DNA of 64,000 nucleotides. It comes from Anthoceros angustus (taxonomy: Eukaryota; Streptophyta; Anthocerotopsida; Anthocerotales; Anthocerotaceae). Positions 1 to 12,415 of the stretch are shown piece after piece. How positions within the stretch are numbered: the first letter of the stretch is position 1; every line of letters begins with the position of its first letter. The position numbers and the translations under genes are program-made. The stretch is from positions 620,001 to 684,000 of the forward strand of contig VJWM01000134.1 of the NCBI GenBank assembly GCA_010909165.1. The letters are read 5' to 3'. The notes below the pieces were generated by a model. It was not told where the DNA came from. It saw only the letters and a list, made by a program, of their open reading frames with translations, and made no database searches.

Positions 1-185
1 CATGAAGAGATCCGCATTCATACGGATAATCAAGGTAGTAAATGTTGATGTTTTGCACAAGTCAATATCACGTTGTTTATGCGTCAAGCAGATCTCCTCA
101 TGTAGACCCTCTGTCGCACTCTTCCTTCACCCCCATCGACCGCTTCTCTTGCTCGTTCTTGATTTTATAAGGAGCAGCCAGGCCA

Positions 186-347
186 GTCTCTAGATCGAAG
201 CAAGCTTGTAAAAAAAGATAGGTATCCCATTTATTCAAATCATACCCATGGATAATATGCTGTGTAGTCTCTAGATCGAAGCAAGCTTGTAAAAAAAGAT
301 AGGTATCCCATTTATTCAAATCATACCCATGGATAATATGCTGTGTA
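186..347. repeat. Two-copy 81-bp tandem repeat
   Basis: The block beginning gtctctagatcgaagcaagc occurs at 186 and again at 267. The same pair recurs in the duplicated unit at 2349 and 2428, where the period is 79 because each A-run is two bases shorter. Confidence 0.9.
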
Positions 348-1329
348 TTCATGAGCTTCTCTGTCTTTGAAAACCATCACTCTTTCAAATTATACCCATA
401 TTTCGAACCATATGCATGGATAACATGTTGTATATTTATGATGCATTTTATATTATTTTTATATAATAATATTTTAATTTATGGAAGAAGTTTTCAAAAA
501 ATAATTAAAGGTCCATCACAATTGGTTAGTGCATGTGAATCACGTAACGTTATCTTCTTCTTTTTAAAGTATTTTATGCGTCTTTGGGTAGCCATCAAAA
601 TTAGTTGAAAGAGAATGAGAGAGGTTTTACATGATGAGATATGCATTCATACGGATAAACAAGGAGTTCAATATTGATGTTTTTCACACATCAATATCAT
701 GCTGGTTGTGTGGCATGCAAATCTCCTCATGTAGAGCTTCCTCGCCTTCCTTTGCCCCTCATTGGCTTCTTGATTCCATGAGGAGCTATGATCTCTAAGT
801 TAGAGCAACAACCAAAACTTACAAAAACATGAGGCAAGCTTATAACTGAAGACTGTATAAAGAAAGATTATATGATTCTAAACCTGCTAGGACTAGCTAG
901 CTCTTATGTCCTTTGAAAATCATGGATGCTTTAAATTAGACCTATGAAAACCTGGCTGAATATATATGAGGTAATACATATTATTTAAATATAATTTATC
1001 TTGCTTATAGACCACCTAATATTATATTTTTAAGTATTTTATGCTTATATAGTTATATATATACCCAATAGTTATGCTATTTTGTATATATATACATATG
1101 TAGTTAGTAGTTACGCTACTTTGCATATATGTATATGGATGTGCCTAATAATTACGTACCACCTACGACTTTTGAGTCAAAAGTGACATCGCGCAAAGTA
1201 CGTCGTAGAACGACGACAGTGCGAGAGGGCCGCGAGGGAGAGTGGACGGATGTCATGTGAACCCGAATTATGGTCTTCGCGACAATTTGGGCAGGGAACT
1301 GGTGGAAACGCTAGGCTTTTGAAAGGAAC
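348..1329. other. AT-rich upstream region of RECQL2, no gene seen
   Basis: Nothing protein-coding is convincing here. A stretch at about 632-740 is a diverged copy of about 1-110 (both contain gcattcatacggata and atctcctcatgtaga), so an older dispersed repeat is present. 1030-1140 is a TATATA-rich tract with two imperfect copies of an agttatgctattttg-like block. The same sequence recurs at about 2505-3485. Confidence 0.6.
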
Positions 1330-2201
1330 ATGGCTCAAGATCTGGAGCAGCAGCTGCATCTGGTGGAGGAGGAGTTGCTTCGGGTTCAAGGTTTGTCCTT
1401 CATCTGGTCTTGTGAGGAGGTCTCATTTCGCTCCAGCCGCTTCTGGACACCACCGGACTCTCCAAAATTCATGGCCAGCTTCTGCGGCTAACAGCTTGTA
1501 CACGTGCTTGCCTACAGACCAGATAAGCACTTTGCTTGAACATCAGGAACAGTTGCAAGTGCAGCAAGCTGAGTTGCGTGTAATGCTGGATGAGATCAGG
1601 GCAGAATCACTCCACAAGCCCAAGGTGGGATCAGAGGTTTCAAGGAAGAAGGCTGAAAATTGGACAGGCCCATTTGAGTGGGATGATGTGGCGGACGACA
1701 TTAGGCTCAACATTTTGGCATACCCTCGTATCGTGCGAACCAAAAGAGGTTTGTTAGTAGGAGTGTGCTATCGACTTGATGCAACTGGTTTTGTGGCAAA
1801 GGAAAGAGTTTTCAACCGTGCTTGTTTTGGCAGATAATCAATGCCGTGCTGAGTGGACGAGACGTGGTTGTGATAATGGCAGCTGGAGGTGGCAAGAGCC
1901 TCTGTTATCAACTCCCTGCATTGATTCGACCTGGCACTGCACTGGTCATCAGTCCCCTTCTTTCTCTCATACAAGATCAAGTAGGTTCGATGGCTAATGC
2001 AATGTTTACTTGCGAAAGAATGTCTGAGGTGGCTTTGGAGGAGGCTACTGGGTATTGTCTTTGGTGTTCTAGAATTGTCTCAGTGAGCGGTGCAAGCGTG
2101 CAGGTTATGGGACTGACTTCCTGGGCATTCCTGCTAGCATGCTAACGTCAAGCACCTCAAAGGAGGAGGAGAAGTTCATATACCTGGCTCTTGAGAAAGG
2201 T
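1330..2201 (+). pseudogene. RECQL2: RECQL2 5' partial copy (exons 1-4), truncated
   Basis: This copy holds exon 1 (1330-1390), exon 2 (1518-1748), exon 3 (from 1834, with the Walker A segment [13 protein letters not shown]) and the start of exon 4, then stops at the duplication junction. Exon 2 has lost one T in the run before 'ggcatacc' and one A in 'aaccaaaagag', so the frame is broken relative to the copy at 3486. Exon 4 also lacks a C in 'gacttcctgggc'. It cannot encode a helicase alone. It is either an assembly duplicate or a true local duplication remnant. Confidence 0.85.
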
Positions 2202-3485
2202 AGTAAATGTTGATGTTTTTCACACATCAATATCATGCTGGTTGTGTGGCATGCAATCTCCTCATGTAGACCCTCTGTCGCACTCTTCCTTCACCCCATC
2301 GACCGCTTCTCTTGCTCGTTCTTGATTTTATAAGGAGCAGCCAGGCCAGTCTCTAGATCGAAGCAAGCTTGTAAAAAGATAGGTATCCCATTTATTCAAA
2401 TCATACCCATGGATAATATGCTGTGTAGTCTCTAGATCGAAGCAAGCTTGTAAAAAGATAGGTATCCCATTTATTCAAATCATACCCATGGATAATATGT
2501 GTATTCATGAGCTTCTCTCTTTGAAAACCATCACTCTTTCAAATTATACCCATATTTCAACCATATGCATGGATAACATGTTGTATATTTATGATGCATT
2601 TTATATTATTTTTATATAATAATATTTTAATTTATGGAAGAAGTTTTCAAAAAATAATTAAAGGTCCATCACAATTGGTTAGTGCATGTGAATCACGTAA
2701 CGTTATCTTCTTCTTTTTAAAGTATTTTATGCGTCTTTGGGTAGCCATCAAAATTAGTTGAAAGAGAATGAGAGAGGTTTTACATGATGAGATATGCATT
2801 CATACGGATAAACAAGGAGTTCAATATTGATGTTTTTCACACATCAATATCATGCTGGTTGTGTGGCATGCAAATCTCCTCATGTAGAGCTTTCCTCGCC
2901 CCTTCCTTTGCCCCCTCATTGGCTTCTTGATTCCATGAGGAGCTATGATCTCTAAGTTAGAGCAACAACCAAAACTTACAAAAAAAACATGAGGCAAGCT
3001 TATAACTGAAGACTGTATAAAGAAAGATTATATGATTCTAAACCTGCTAGGACTAGCTAGCTCTTATGTCCTTTGAAAATCATGGATGCTTTAAATTAGA
3101 CCTATGAAAACCTGGCTGAATATATATGAGGTAATACATATTATTTAAATATAATTTATCTTGCTTATAGACCACCTAATATTATATTTTTAAGTATTTT
3201 ATGCTTATATAGTTATATATATACCCAATAGTTATGCTATTTTGTATATATATACATATGTAGTTAGTAGTTACGCTACTTTGCATATATGTATATGGAT
3301 GTGCCTAATAATTACGTACCACCTACGACTTTTGAGTCAAAGTGACATCGCAAAAGTACGTCGTAGAACGACGACAGTGCGAGAGGGCCGCGAGGAGAGT
3401 GGACGGATGTCATGTGAACCTGAATTATGGTCTTCGCGACAATTTGGGCAGGAACTGGTGGAAACGCTAGGCTTTTGAAAGGAAC

Positions 3486-6400
3486 ATGGCTCAAGATCTG
3501 GAGCAGCAGCTGCATCTGGTGGAGGAGGAGTTGCTTCGGGTTCAAGGTTTGTCCTTCATCTGGTCTTGTGAGGAGGTCTCATTTCGCTCCAGCCGCTTCT
3601 GGACACCACCGGACTCTCCAAAATTCATGGCCAGCTTCTGCGGCTAACAGCTTGTACACGTGCTTGCCTACAGACCAGATAAGCACTTTGCTTGAACATC
3701 AGGAACAGTTGCAAGTGCAGCAAGCTGAGTTGCGTGTAATGCTGGATGAGATCAGGGCAGAATCACTCCACAAGCCCAAGGTGGGATCAGAGGTTTCAAG
3801 GAAGAAGGCTGAAAATTGGACAGGCCCATTTGAGTGGGATGATGTGGCGGACGACATTAGGCTCAACATTTTTGGCATACCCTCGTATCGTGCGAACCAA
3901 AAAGAGGTTTGTTAGTAGGAGTGTGCTATCGACTTGATGCAACTGGTTTTGTGGCAAAGGAAAGAGTTTTCAACCGTGCTTGTTTTGGCAGATAATCAAT
4001 GCCGTGCTGAGTGGACGAGACGTGGTTGTGATAATGGCAGCTGGAGGTGGCAAGAGCCTCTGTTATCAACTCCCTGCATTGATTCGACCTGGCACTGCAC
4101 TGGTCATCAGTCCCCTTCTTTCTCTCATACAAGATCAAGTAGGTTCGATGGCTAATGCAATGTTTACTTGCGAAAGAATGTCTGAGGTGGCTTTGGAGGG
4201 AGGCTACTGGGTATTGTCTTTGGTGTTCTAGAATTGTCTCAGTGAGCGGTGCAAGCGTGCAGGTTATGGGACTGACTTCCCTGGGCATTCCTGCTAGCAT
4301 GCTAACGTCAAGCACCTCAAAGGAGGAGGAGAAGTTCATATACCTGGCTCTTGAGAAAGGTGAAGGAGAGCTCAAGATTCTGTATGTAACTCCAGAAAAA
4401 GTTGCAAAAAGCAAGCGATTCATGTCTAAGCTGGAGAAGTGCAATCATGCGGGCAGGCTTTCACTTATTGCGATTGACGTAAAACCTTGTAACATCAACT
4501 TCTTGTGAGCCATTCATTCTGCAACTGTGTGGAGAGGTGTGTGCATTCCTTGTGTCCTGGCAGTACGAACTGGTGGGTTTGCTTTGTTTCATCTGCCAGG
4601 AAGCCCATTGCTGTAGCCAATGGGGACATGATTTTCGGCCCGATTACAAGAACTTAGGTATTCTGAAGAAGCAGTTCGCAAAAGTTCCAATGATGGCTCT
4701 GACTGTAAGCTTCCTTTCTCCTGTTCCCCACTAAGAGTGTTCATTGCAAAGTGGTTAATATCAATGTTGCTGTTGTGTCCACATAGGCTACTGCCACAGA
4801 GCAAGTGCAGACTGATCTCAGGCAAATGCTGCAAATTTCTCACTGTGAGAAGTTCGTTAGCTCAGTTAACCGGCCTAATCTTTTCTATGAGGTGGGTATG
4901 CAATATTGACTTACCTGTAATGAAAGAATCAAGTTCAGCCTGTCAAGTAGAGACCAACCGAGTTATACATTTAGGTCCGTGAGAAGAAAGCAAATGCAAC
5001 TGCAGCTGTGGAGGATATTGCTAATTTCATCAAGGATACATTTGTCAAAAAGCAGTCAGGGATTGTTTATTGTTTCTCCCGCAAAGAATGTGAACAGGTA
5101 TTTTGCAACCTTTTAATGGTTAAGGCATGTGTGCAGTCTCGCAAAATGACTTGTAGATGCTCCTAGTTTTTCCTCATTGTTTCTGGTCCACACCAGGTTG
5201 CGGAGGAGTTGCGGAAGAGAAACGTCTCAGCCACTCATTATCATGCTGACATGGATCCTAGTGCAAGAGAATCTGTGCACAGGAGGTCTAAATTTTCTGT
5301 GATTCAACTTCATAATTTTGCACTAGCTTAGCTCAGCCTGTGTATCATCCTGTCATGTCATACACAATCAATTGTGTTCCATGTATAACAACAAACGGTG
5401 TATGCAGATGGAGCAGTAACAAACTGCAGGTCATAGTTGGCACGGTAAGCTGTAGTCAAGTTTCTTATCTCTGGTTTACAGACCACATTTACCATAAATG
5501 GCTCACACTGTGTGTCCTATGGGACTTGCAGGTGGCATTTGGGATGGGCATCAACAAGCCAGATGGTATGTCCCTGTTACACCGTTTTGACTATGCTCTC
5601 CTGGTGGGGTTTTGCTTCACTAAACATCTTACTTGCATGCCTACAGTTCGCTTTGTCATACACCATTCTCTCAGCAAGTCACTAGAGACATACTACCAGG
5701 TAAACCATTGTTCCAATTGGTGTTTGTTATGGAACTACGAGTGATGTTGTGTTCGCCGTCTCTCTACATGTAGTTGATGTAGAATTACCCCCTCTATTTT
5801 ACTACTAGGAAAGTGGGCGCGCAGGACGGGATGGACTTCCTTCTCACTGCCTTCTGTTTTTTAGGCCCGCCGATCTCCCTCGTCAGGTAAAGTCCTTTCT
5901 TTGTAGTGAACTGCCGTTAGAGGGCCCTTTTGGAATTCAGCCACGAGCATTTGTTTATGGAAATTGTTGGGTGCAGAGTTGCATGGTTTTTTCTGAGATA
6001 GCTGGGCTCCGGAATTTATATTCCATTGCCAGATTTTGTCTGGTAAGTTATTAAACTTCGTTCGTATTTTGCTCTGGCAGCCAACAATCAAAGCCAATCA
6101 TCATTTGCTAACCGTCGCCTTGTCTATCAACTCACAGACCAAAAGAACTTGCCGACATGCAGCATTTTTCCGACACTTTGGGGAGAGGGTGCAGGATTGT
6201 GACGGTAAATCGTCTCTAGCTGATCTTGTTATGGTTGTTGGCCTGCGTTTCACTGATAGGGTTGTTGTGGTAAACAATCTGGTGACTTCCTTTCCAGGAA
6301 TGTGCGATAACTGTGCATACGTTAAGGATGTTGTGGATAAAGATGTCACAGGTACTCTTTTCTGCGTGTTGTGTCTGATAGCGTCTATGTTCATGGAGTC

Positions 6401-9400
6401 TGAAAGTGGCCTAGATATGGATAAATTGGACTGATTACCATCTCATTCCTGGACAGCGCATGCCAGGTCAATTGTAGCCTTGGTGCAGGACCTTGAGAGC
6501 ATGGACAAGAAGCAAACCATGCTACAGTTAGTCGACCATTGGCGCAGCCGTGCCCGTCAGTCAGGTATGCAATAACATGCTGGTTTTGACTTTTGCCACT
6601 AGACATCTCTTGATGATGGTCAGAGCTGGTTTCATGGCCGTGTTTGTGAATTCAGAATGTGGTCAAGGAGACGAAGTGAAGCTCATCAAGGATCTGAACA
6701 AAGAAGATGTGGAACGTATGATCTCACAGCTTTTGCTGGATGGCATCTTGGTATGTCGTCTTCGTGTCATGTCGGGTATTCCCCACTGTTGCTGCTATGG
6801 CATACCATACGTGCTGCGGGTCTATGCACGTGAACGAACTATTATGAAGGAGAGTGATACATGGGCAAGTCTTAATTGTGAGAGGCATGTCATTCAATTT
6901 CTCAGCATTTTGGGGGTAGGGTTGTCATTTTCGCATCTCTGATGTGGTGTGGATGTGAGTGCTAGTGCAGGCTATTTTTCCCCTACTTTTTGAGCGTGCT
7001 GAATGCTGTCCGGATTTCAGAAGGAGGAATTCCAACATACAGCTTATTCAACCAATTCGTACATTTGTCTAGGTGCCGGCTGGAGATCACTTCTTCAAGG
7101 TAACTATCCATTCGCCAACCAAATGAACCTTGGGGTAAAATGCTGGGATGAACACCGAACTCAACAACGCCGTAGGCACAAAGAAGAAGATCACGCTGGA
7201 AGTTGGTCAAGGCACGTCTAAGACGAAGACGAAGTTGTCTTCTAGTCTGGAGAAGGGAACCTTAACGTCAGGCATGGGACAGATGCTTGATGAGCTTCGG
7301 CAAGAGCTGGCAACCAGACATGGAGGCATTTTTCCGCACGCAGTTCTTTCGTCGCAGCATATAGCCATGGTCTGCAGTACAAAGCCCCGCACGCCTGAGC
7401 AGGTAAACCATTGTTCCAATTGGTGTTTGTTATGGAACTACGAGTGATGTTGTGTTCGCCGTCTCTACATGTAGTTGATGTAGAATTACCCCTCTATTTT
7501 ACTACTAGGAAAGTGGGCGCAGGACGGGATGGACTTCCTTCTCACTGCCTTCTGTTTTTTAGGCCCGCCGATCTCCCTCGTCAGGTAAAGTCCTTTCTTT
7601 GTAGTGAACTGCCGTTAGAGGGCCCTTTTGGAATTCAGCCACGAGCATTTGTTTATGGAAATTGTTGGGTGCAGAGTTGCATGGTTTTTTCTGAGATAGC
7701 TGGGCTCCGGAATTTATATTCCATTGCCAGATTTTGTCTGGTAAGTTATTAAACTTCGTTCGTATTTTGCTCTGGCAGCCAACAATCAAAGCCAATCATC
7801 ATTTGCTAACCGTCGCCTTGTCTATCAACTCACAGACCAAAAGAACTTGCCGACATGCAGCATTTTTCCGACACTTTGGGGAGAGGGTGCAGGATTGTGA
7901 CGGTAAATCGTCTCTAGCTGATCTTGTTATGGTTGTTGGCCTGCGTTTCACTGATAGGGTTGTTGTGGTAAACAATCTGGTGACTTCCTTTCCAGGAATG
8001 TGCGATAACTGTGCATACGTTAAGGATGTTGTGGATAAAGATGTCACAGGTACTCTTTTCTGCGTGTTGTGTCTGATAGCGTCTATGTTCATGGAGTCTG
8101 AAAGTGGCCTAGATATGGATAAATTGGACTGATTACCATCTCATTCCTGGACAGCGCATGCCAGGTCAATTGTAGCCTTGGTGCAGGACCTTGAGAGCAT
8201 GGACAAGAAGCAAACCATGCTACAGTTAGTCGACCATTGGCGCAGCCGTGCCCGTCAGTCAGGTATGCAATAACATGCTGGTTTTGACTTTTGCCACTAG
8301 ACATCTCTTGATGATGGTCAGAGCTGGTTTCATGGCCGTGTTTGTGAATTCAGAATGTGGTCAAGGAGACGAAGTGAAGCTCATCAAGGATCTGAACAAA
8401 GAAGATGTGGAACGTATGATCTCACAGCTTTTGCTGGATGGCATCTTGGTATGTCGTCTTCGTGTCATGTCGGGTATTCCCCACTGTTGCTGCTATGGCA
8501 TACCATACGTGCTGCGGGTCTATGCACGTGAACGAACTATTATGAAGGAGAGTGATACATGGGCAAGTCTTAATTGTGAGAGGCATGTCATTCAATTTCT
8601 CAGCATTTTTGGGGGTAGGGTTGTCATTTTTCGCATCTCTGATGTGGTGTGGATGTGAGTGCTAGTGCAGGCTATTTTTCCCCCTACTTTTTTTGAGCGT
8701 GCTGAATGCTGTCCGGATTTCAGAAGGAGGAATTCCAACATACAGCTTATTCAACCAATTCGTACATTTGTCTAGGTGCCGGCTGGAGATCACTTCTTCA
8801 AGGTAACTATCCATTCGCCAACCAAATGAACCTTGGGGTAAAATGCTGGGATGAACACCCGAACTCAACAACTGGCGCCGTAGGCACAAAGAAGATCACG
8901 CTGGAAGTTGGTCAAGGCACGTCTAAGACGAAGACGAAGTTGTCTTCTAGTCTGGAGAAGGGAACCTTAACGTCAGGCATGGGACAGATGCTTGATGAGC
9001 TTCGGCAAGAGCTGGCAACCAGACATGGAGGCATTTTTCCGCACGCAGTTCTTTCGTCGCAGCATATAGCCATGGTCTGCAGTACAAAGCCCCGCACGCC
9101 TGAGCAGGTAAGAAGTTGATGATAATGGATTGATGACAGCTGTTGGATTGGAACAAAACCTTCCTTCTGGATTCCAACGGCAGCTGCCTTTTGCGTAGTT
9201 GGAGGAGCTTCTTGGCAAGAGGAAGGTTGAGCAGTATGGGGAAGAAATACTGGCGGCCATACAAAAGTACCTTGCAGAGACTCCAAACAGCCCTGCTAGA
9301 ACTGGTGACTGGGTCTGCCCCAGAAACTCAGAGTCTCCTGCCCCCGCAAAGGCCTCCAATAGCCCCCGAGTTCTGGCACGTAAGTCTGTGGCTAACACCA

Positions 9401-9561
9401 GGAAACGGGCACTTGCTAGCAGGGGCGGAAAGAGCTCTTCCAGCAACCAAGAGCCCATCTCGCTCGACACTGATAGCGATGACCAGGGAAACCACGTGAT
9501 CCCTGACCACGAGGATGATGATTTTGAGCTGCAAAGACCATCTAAAAGGCGTCCGCTCTAG
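3486..9561 (+). CDS. RECQL2: RecQ-family 3'-5' DNA helicase, plant RECQL2 type (20 exons, 3' half duplicated)
   Basis: ATP-dependent nuclear helicase acting in DNA repair and recombination. Exons read as 3486-3546, 3674-3906, 3992-4138, 4263-4478, 4600-4704, 4787-4891, 4975-5097, 5197-5285, 5408-5444, 5532-5565, 5647-5699, 5809-5886, 5977-6042, 6138-6204, 6298-6351, 6457-6564, 6656-6750, 7021-7099, 7176-7402 and 9199-9561. All phases join, giving about 779 residues (Arabidopsis RECQL2 is about 700). Visible motifs in order: [12 protein letters not shown] before Walker [14 protein letters not shown]; motif Ia [11 protein letters not shown]; motif II as DEAH split over exons 4/5 ([18 protein letters not shown]); [29 protein letters not shown]; the RecQ-Ct zinc cysteines ([17 protein letters not shown]); then an HRDC-like C-terminus and a basic/acidic tail. 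Order and motifs match plant RECQL2 rather than BLM/WRN-like members. Exons 12-19 occur twice, so the genomic model as printed is interrupted at 7403-9198. Confidence 0.93.
5702..9107 (+). repeat. Direct tandem duplication (~1.70 kb) of RECQL2 exons 12-19
   Basis: Unit 1 is about 5700-7402 and unit 2 about 7403-9107 (exon 12 starts at 5809 and 7509). The junction sits exactly on an exon-end/intron-start with the shared string caggtaa. I noted no substitutions between copies. All differences seen are indels in short repeats: ctctct/ctct, a C-run, gcgcgc/gcgc inside exon 12 (frameshift in unit 2), T-runs near 6910 and 6985, and agaagaag/agaag. Splicing through both units would repeat the arginine-finger and zinc regions, which no RecQ protein has. 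Confidence 0.93.
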
Positions 9562-12100
9562 CCACAGGTTTGGATGGCACCCACGCTGCTTCCTTTGCAA
9601 AGGTGATATTTTTGAAGTAAGTCCTCCTTTCCTGACGAGAGATCTTGTGCACTGTCTTACTAGCTAAGGCTGCAAGGCTGTCGATGCAGTTTGGTCTAGG
9701 TGTTCACTGATTTGGGCAGGGGGCAGGGGGCATCGGCCATCAACAGGACTGGACACGCGTATCTCTTCGAAACATCGTATGTGTGGGCCACGACTGAGCG
9801 ACTGCCGGTGGAACTGAGACGATTAGTTTTCAGCTTTCGTTATAGCCCTCCTTCCCCTTCCTTTCGCTAGTTATGTAATCCCTATGTACCTAGTTTACGG
9901 TTAGGTTAGGGTGCGGGAACCATGCGGCCAAGATTGACAACCGCTCGGTACATACTGATTAGGGTTACCCCCAGAAGACCGCGCGGATGTGCCGTGATTC
10001 TGATTTTCCGTCCATCCCGGTGTCCCAGTAGGTGATGACACGGTGGCACCCACGGTCGTACTGGCCAACATGAATGGCCATCGGGTACACGACAGTCACA
10101 TCTTCGTAGGCATCCCATTGGGCTGTAGTACCTCCTTTTAAGTGAGAGTCCTTGCATTGGAGATATGCTTTACTGTTTTTTCATTTATGTGTACGACCTT
10201 GTGGTTTGTTGCTGGCGGTTGTACTGGGTTGTGCCCTACCTTAGAGGACTTGCTTCTCGTATTTTTAGTTGACATAACCTATTCACATACCAAAAGTTCT
10301 TCCGATCCACATAATTTCCATTTCGTGGAGTGGGCTCTCGGAAGAACTCTCTCTAAGAAGTTCCATTTGAGACAATCGCTGTTAAGTGGAGTGCGCTTTC
10401 AGAAGAACTATTTCTCTCTAAGAAGTTCCAATTGAGACAATTGCTATTAAGTGGAGTGCGCTTTCAGAAGAACTATCTCTAAGGAGTTCAGCGCGCCTGA
10501 AAAAGGGCCGACATGGTTTACAATCCAATGTTCGCATAATAGATTTCTACTATTCTAGTGACACATAGGTGGAGCTAACATGGTGACAGCAAGAAAAATG
10601 ATTAAAAATAATTCTCTGGGTTTGAGGTGATGGGTATTCTAGAGACAAATAGGTGAAGCTAATGGTGACAATATAAACTATAATCACCATCTTTCGAGGT
10701 ACGGGGTGTTGTCATCGATATAATTGGCAAGTCTACTTGGAAACTCAGGAACTCAAAAACTTAGAAACTTAAAAACTCAGATGTTCGGAGGAAACCGGGA
10801 AGCTTCATAAACTCGTAAATTCAGGAATTCAGGAATTTGAAACTTTAAAACTTTAAAATTTTGGAGACCACACGATTAATCATCGTAATAATAATTGAGA
10901 GTAGTTCATGATGCTATACAAAAATTCTATACATGAAACCTTCATCTCAAGATATTCGTGAAATTAGTATGTCATGACAAAGCTTATACATAAGAGCAAT
11001 TTATATTTGGAAGATTTTGCAAGGCTAGTATTGGTCTAAAACACATCCATCCATGGTGCACTTCAAAATTTTTCATTTTCTTCTTCTTTGCCTACTTTTT
11101 TTAATAAGTTAATATTCTTTAATATATTATTTTTCAAGGTGTCCAACTACTTTTATGATGATTTTGGGTATATTGATGATATGGATCGATCTTATAATTT
11201 TAGCAATCAATGCAATGTGTTATCCAAACCTTTTTTTTTGGTTTGTTCATATTTTTTCTAATAACTTTGGTTACCTTAGAAATAAGAGTTTGTTTTCATA
11301 ACCTCTTTTTGGTTACATTGATCTCGCATTGATCAATGTAACCAAAAAGAGATCATGAAAACAAAGATCAAGAAGATCAATGATCCAGCAGCCAAAAAAC
11401 TGATGCTAAAAGTCTATGAATTTAATTGAAGACCAGAAAAACTCATTAAACCTTCGTACAGCTCGGTATCTCAATGGCATTAGCGTTGAGTGGAAATAGG
11501 CTCTATACTCATTTAGCGGAAGAGATGTTAAAATTTATATATAGAATAATATATAGCGTAAAATAACTTGAATATGGAGGATGAAACCTCATAACCTAGG
11601 TAGTTTATTTATATTTTGATGTAAAATATTTAAAGGGCCACAAACCCTAAATTAAAAAGATGCTTCCGTCCCCGACATTGAACATTGACGGACGCGGGCC
11701 CGATGACTAGCGCGGACAGAGGAGGTTGGGGACATTTGCGTCGCACACGATGTGGGGAACGTGCCATGTGCGTTCCCGATGCCGCCACAGTCGTGCCCAC
11801 TCGCCTCCCGCCGCAAATCTCGCCTCCCACACTTGGCTTGCAACTGCGTGCCGCGTCAGTCCCCTCATGCTCCACGGCAGCAGCTAGCTCCGCACTACAA
11901 GAGCTCATTCGGTCGCCGCCACCTTCCCAATTCCGAGCAGCACAGGTTGGTCTCCATCCACTTCACTTCAGATCGAGGCTCACAGGAGCTGTCGGTCCGT
12001 TCTCTTAGGGTGTTCTGTCGCGCTGTGTTCTTGTTGCTTTACTGGCTATATCTGGTTTGTAGCTGCAGAGCAGAGTAGGGCCGTTCTGTCATGTGGAAGC
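9562..12100. other. RECQL2 3' flank and AT-rich intergenic DNA
   Basis: No convincing gene. 9562-10140 is likely 3' UTR and spacer. Imperfect repeats follow: a 61-65 bp unit (ggagtgcgctttcagaagaa) three times at 10328-10495, and an ~80-bp unit (tattctag...aataggtg) twice at about 10550-10670. 11630-12100 is GC-rich, has open frames on both strands, and probably forms the promoter or 5' leader of the next gene. Confidence 0.5.
11289..11365. repeat. Near-perfect 35-bp inverted repeat (hairpin)
   Basis: Left arm 11289-11323 and right arm 11331-11365 pair over 35 positions with two mismatches, separated by the 7-base loop tcgcatt. The stem core is ctctttttggttacattgat. No TA or longer flanking duplication was recognised, so this could be a foldback MITE core or an isolated hairpin. 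Confidence 0.85.
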
Positions 12101-12415
12101 TCTCTGAGTCAGATCGGCCGTTTTCTCATCGTTTCCTCTTCTATTTGTCGAGTGTTAGAGATGTCAGGCTGCTGTAACGGATGACGGTGTCTGAGCTATG
12201 GTTTCGTTAACTTTTGTGCACAGTTTACAAGCCTGGTTGGAAGCAAATTGAGTTGCAGACTTCATCTGGCCGACTCTTGAGGTACGTTCTTCTTGATTTT
12301 GGCTGCTTAGGAAAGGATTTGGCTATGATTCTGCAGTTTTGGTGTGCTAAATTGAAAGTGCTTTCGGTGTTTTGCAGGGACTTAGCAAGATGAATGTGAC
12401 AACCATTACTCAGGA

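Larger units (their letters stand above)
33..4360. repeat. Direct tandem duplication (~2.16 kb unit) containing the RECQL2 5' end
   Basis: Unit 1 runs from about 33 to 2201 and unit 2 from about 2197 to 4360. The start codon of RECQL2 lies at 1330 in unit 1 and 3486 in unit 2, an offset of 2156. At the junction, exon 4 of RECQL2 breaks off at AAAGGT and resumes at the start of the unit, with about 5 bp of shared sequence. Over the gene part the copies differ mainly by indels in short runs (for example gagggag/gaggag and tttt/ttttt) with one C/T difference seen near 3421. The first ~80 bp of the two units diverge more. Confidence 0.9.

Noticed and set aside
185-2510. Direct repeats near the start considered as a CRISPR-like array
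   Set aside because: Two-copy 81-bp repeats without spacers, within eukaryotic intron-containing sequence.
5861-8304. Minus-strand frames repeated at 5861-6606 and 7559-8304
   Set aside because: Antisense shadows of RECQL2 exons and introns, repeated only because of the duplication.
9906-10157. 83-codon minus-strand frame after RECQL2
   Set aside because: No recognisable domain or splice context; composition like the flanking non-coding DNA.
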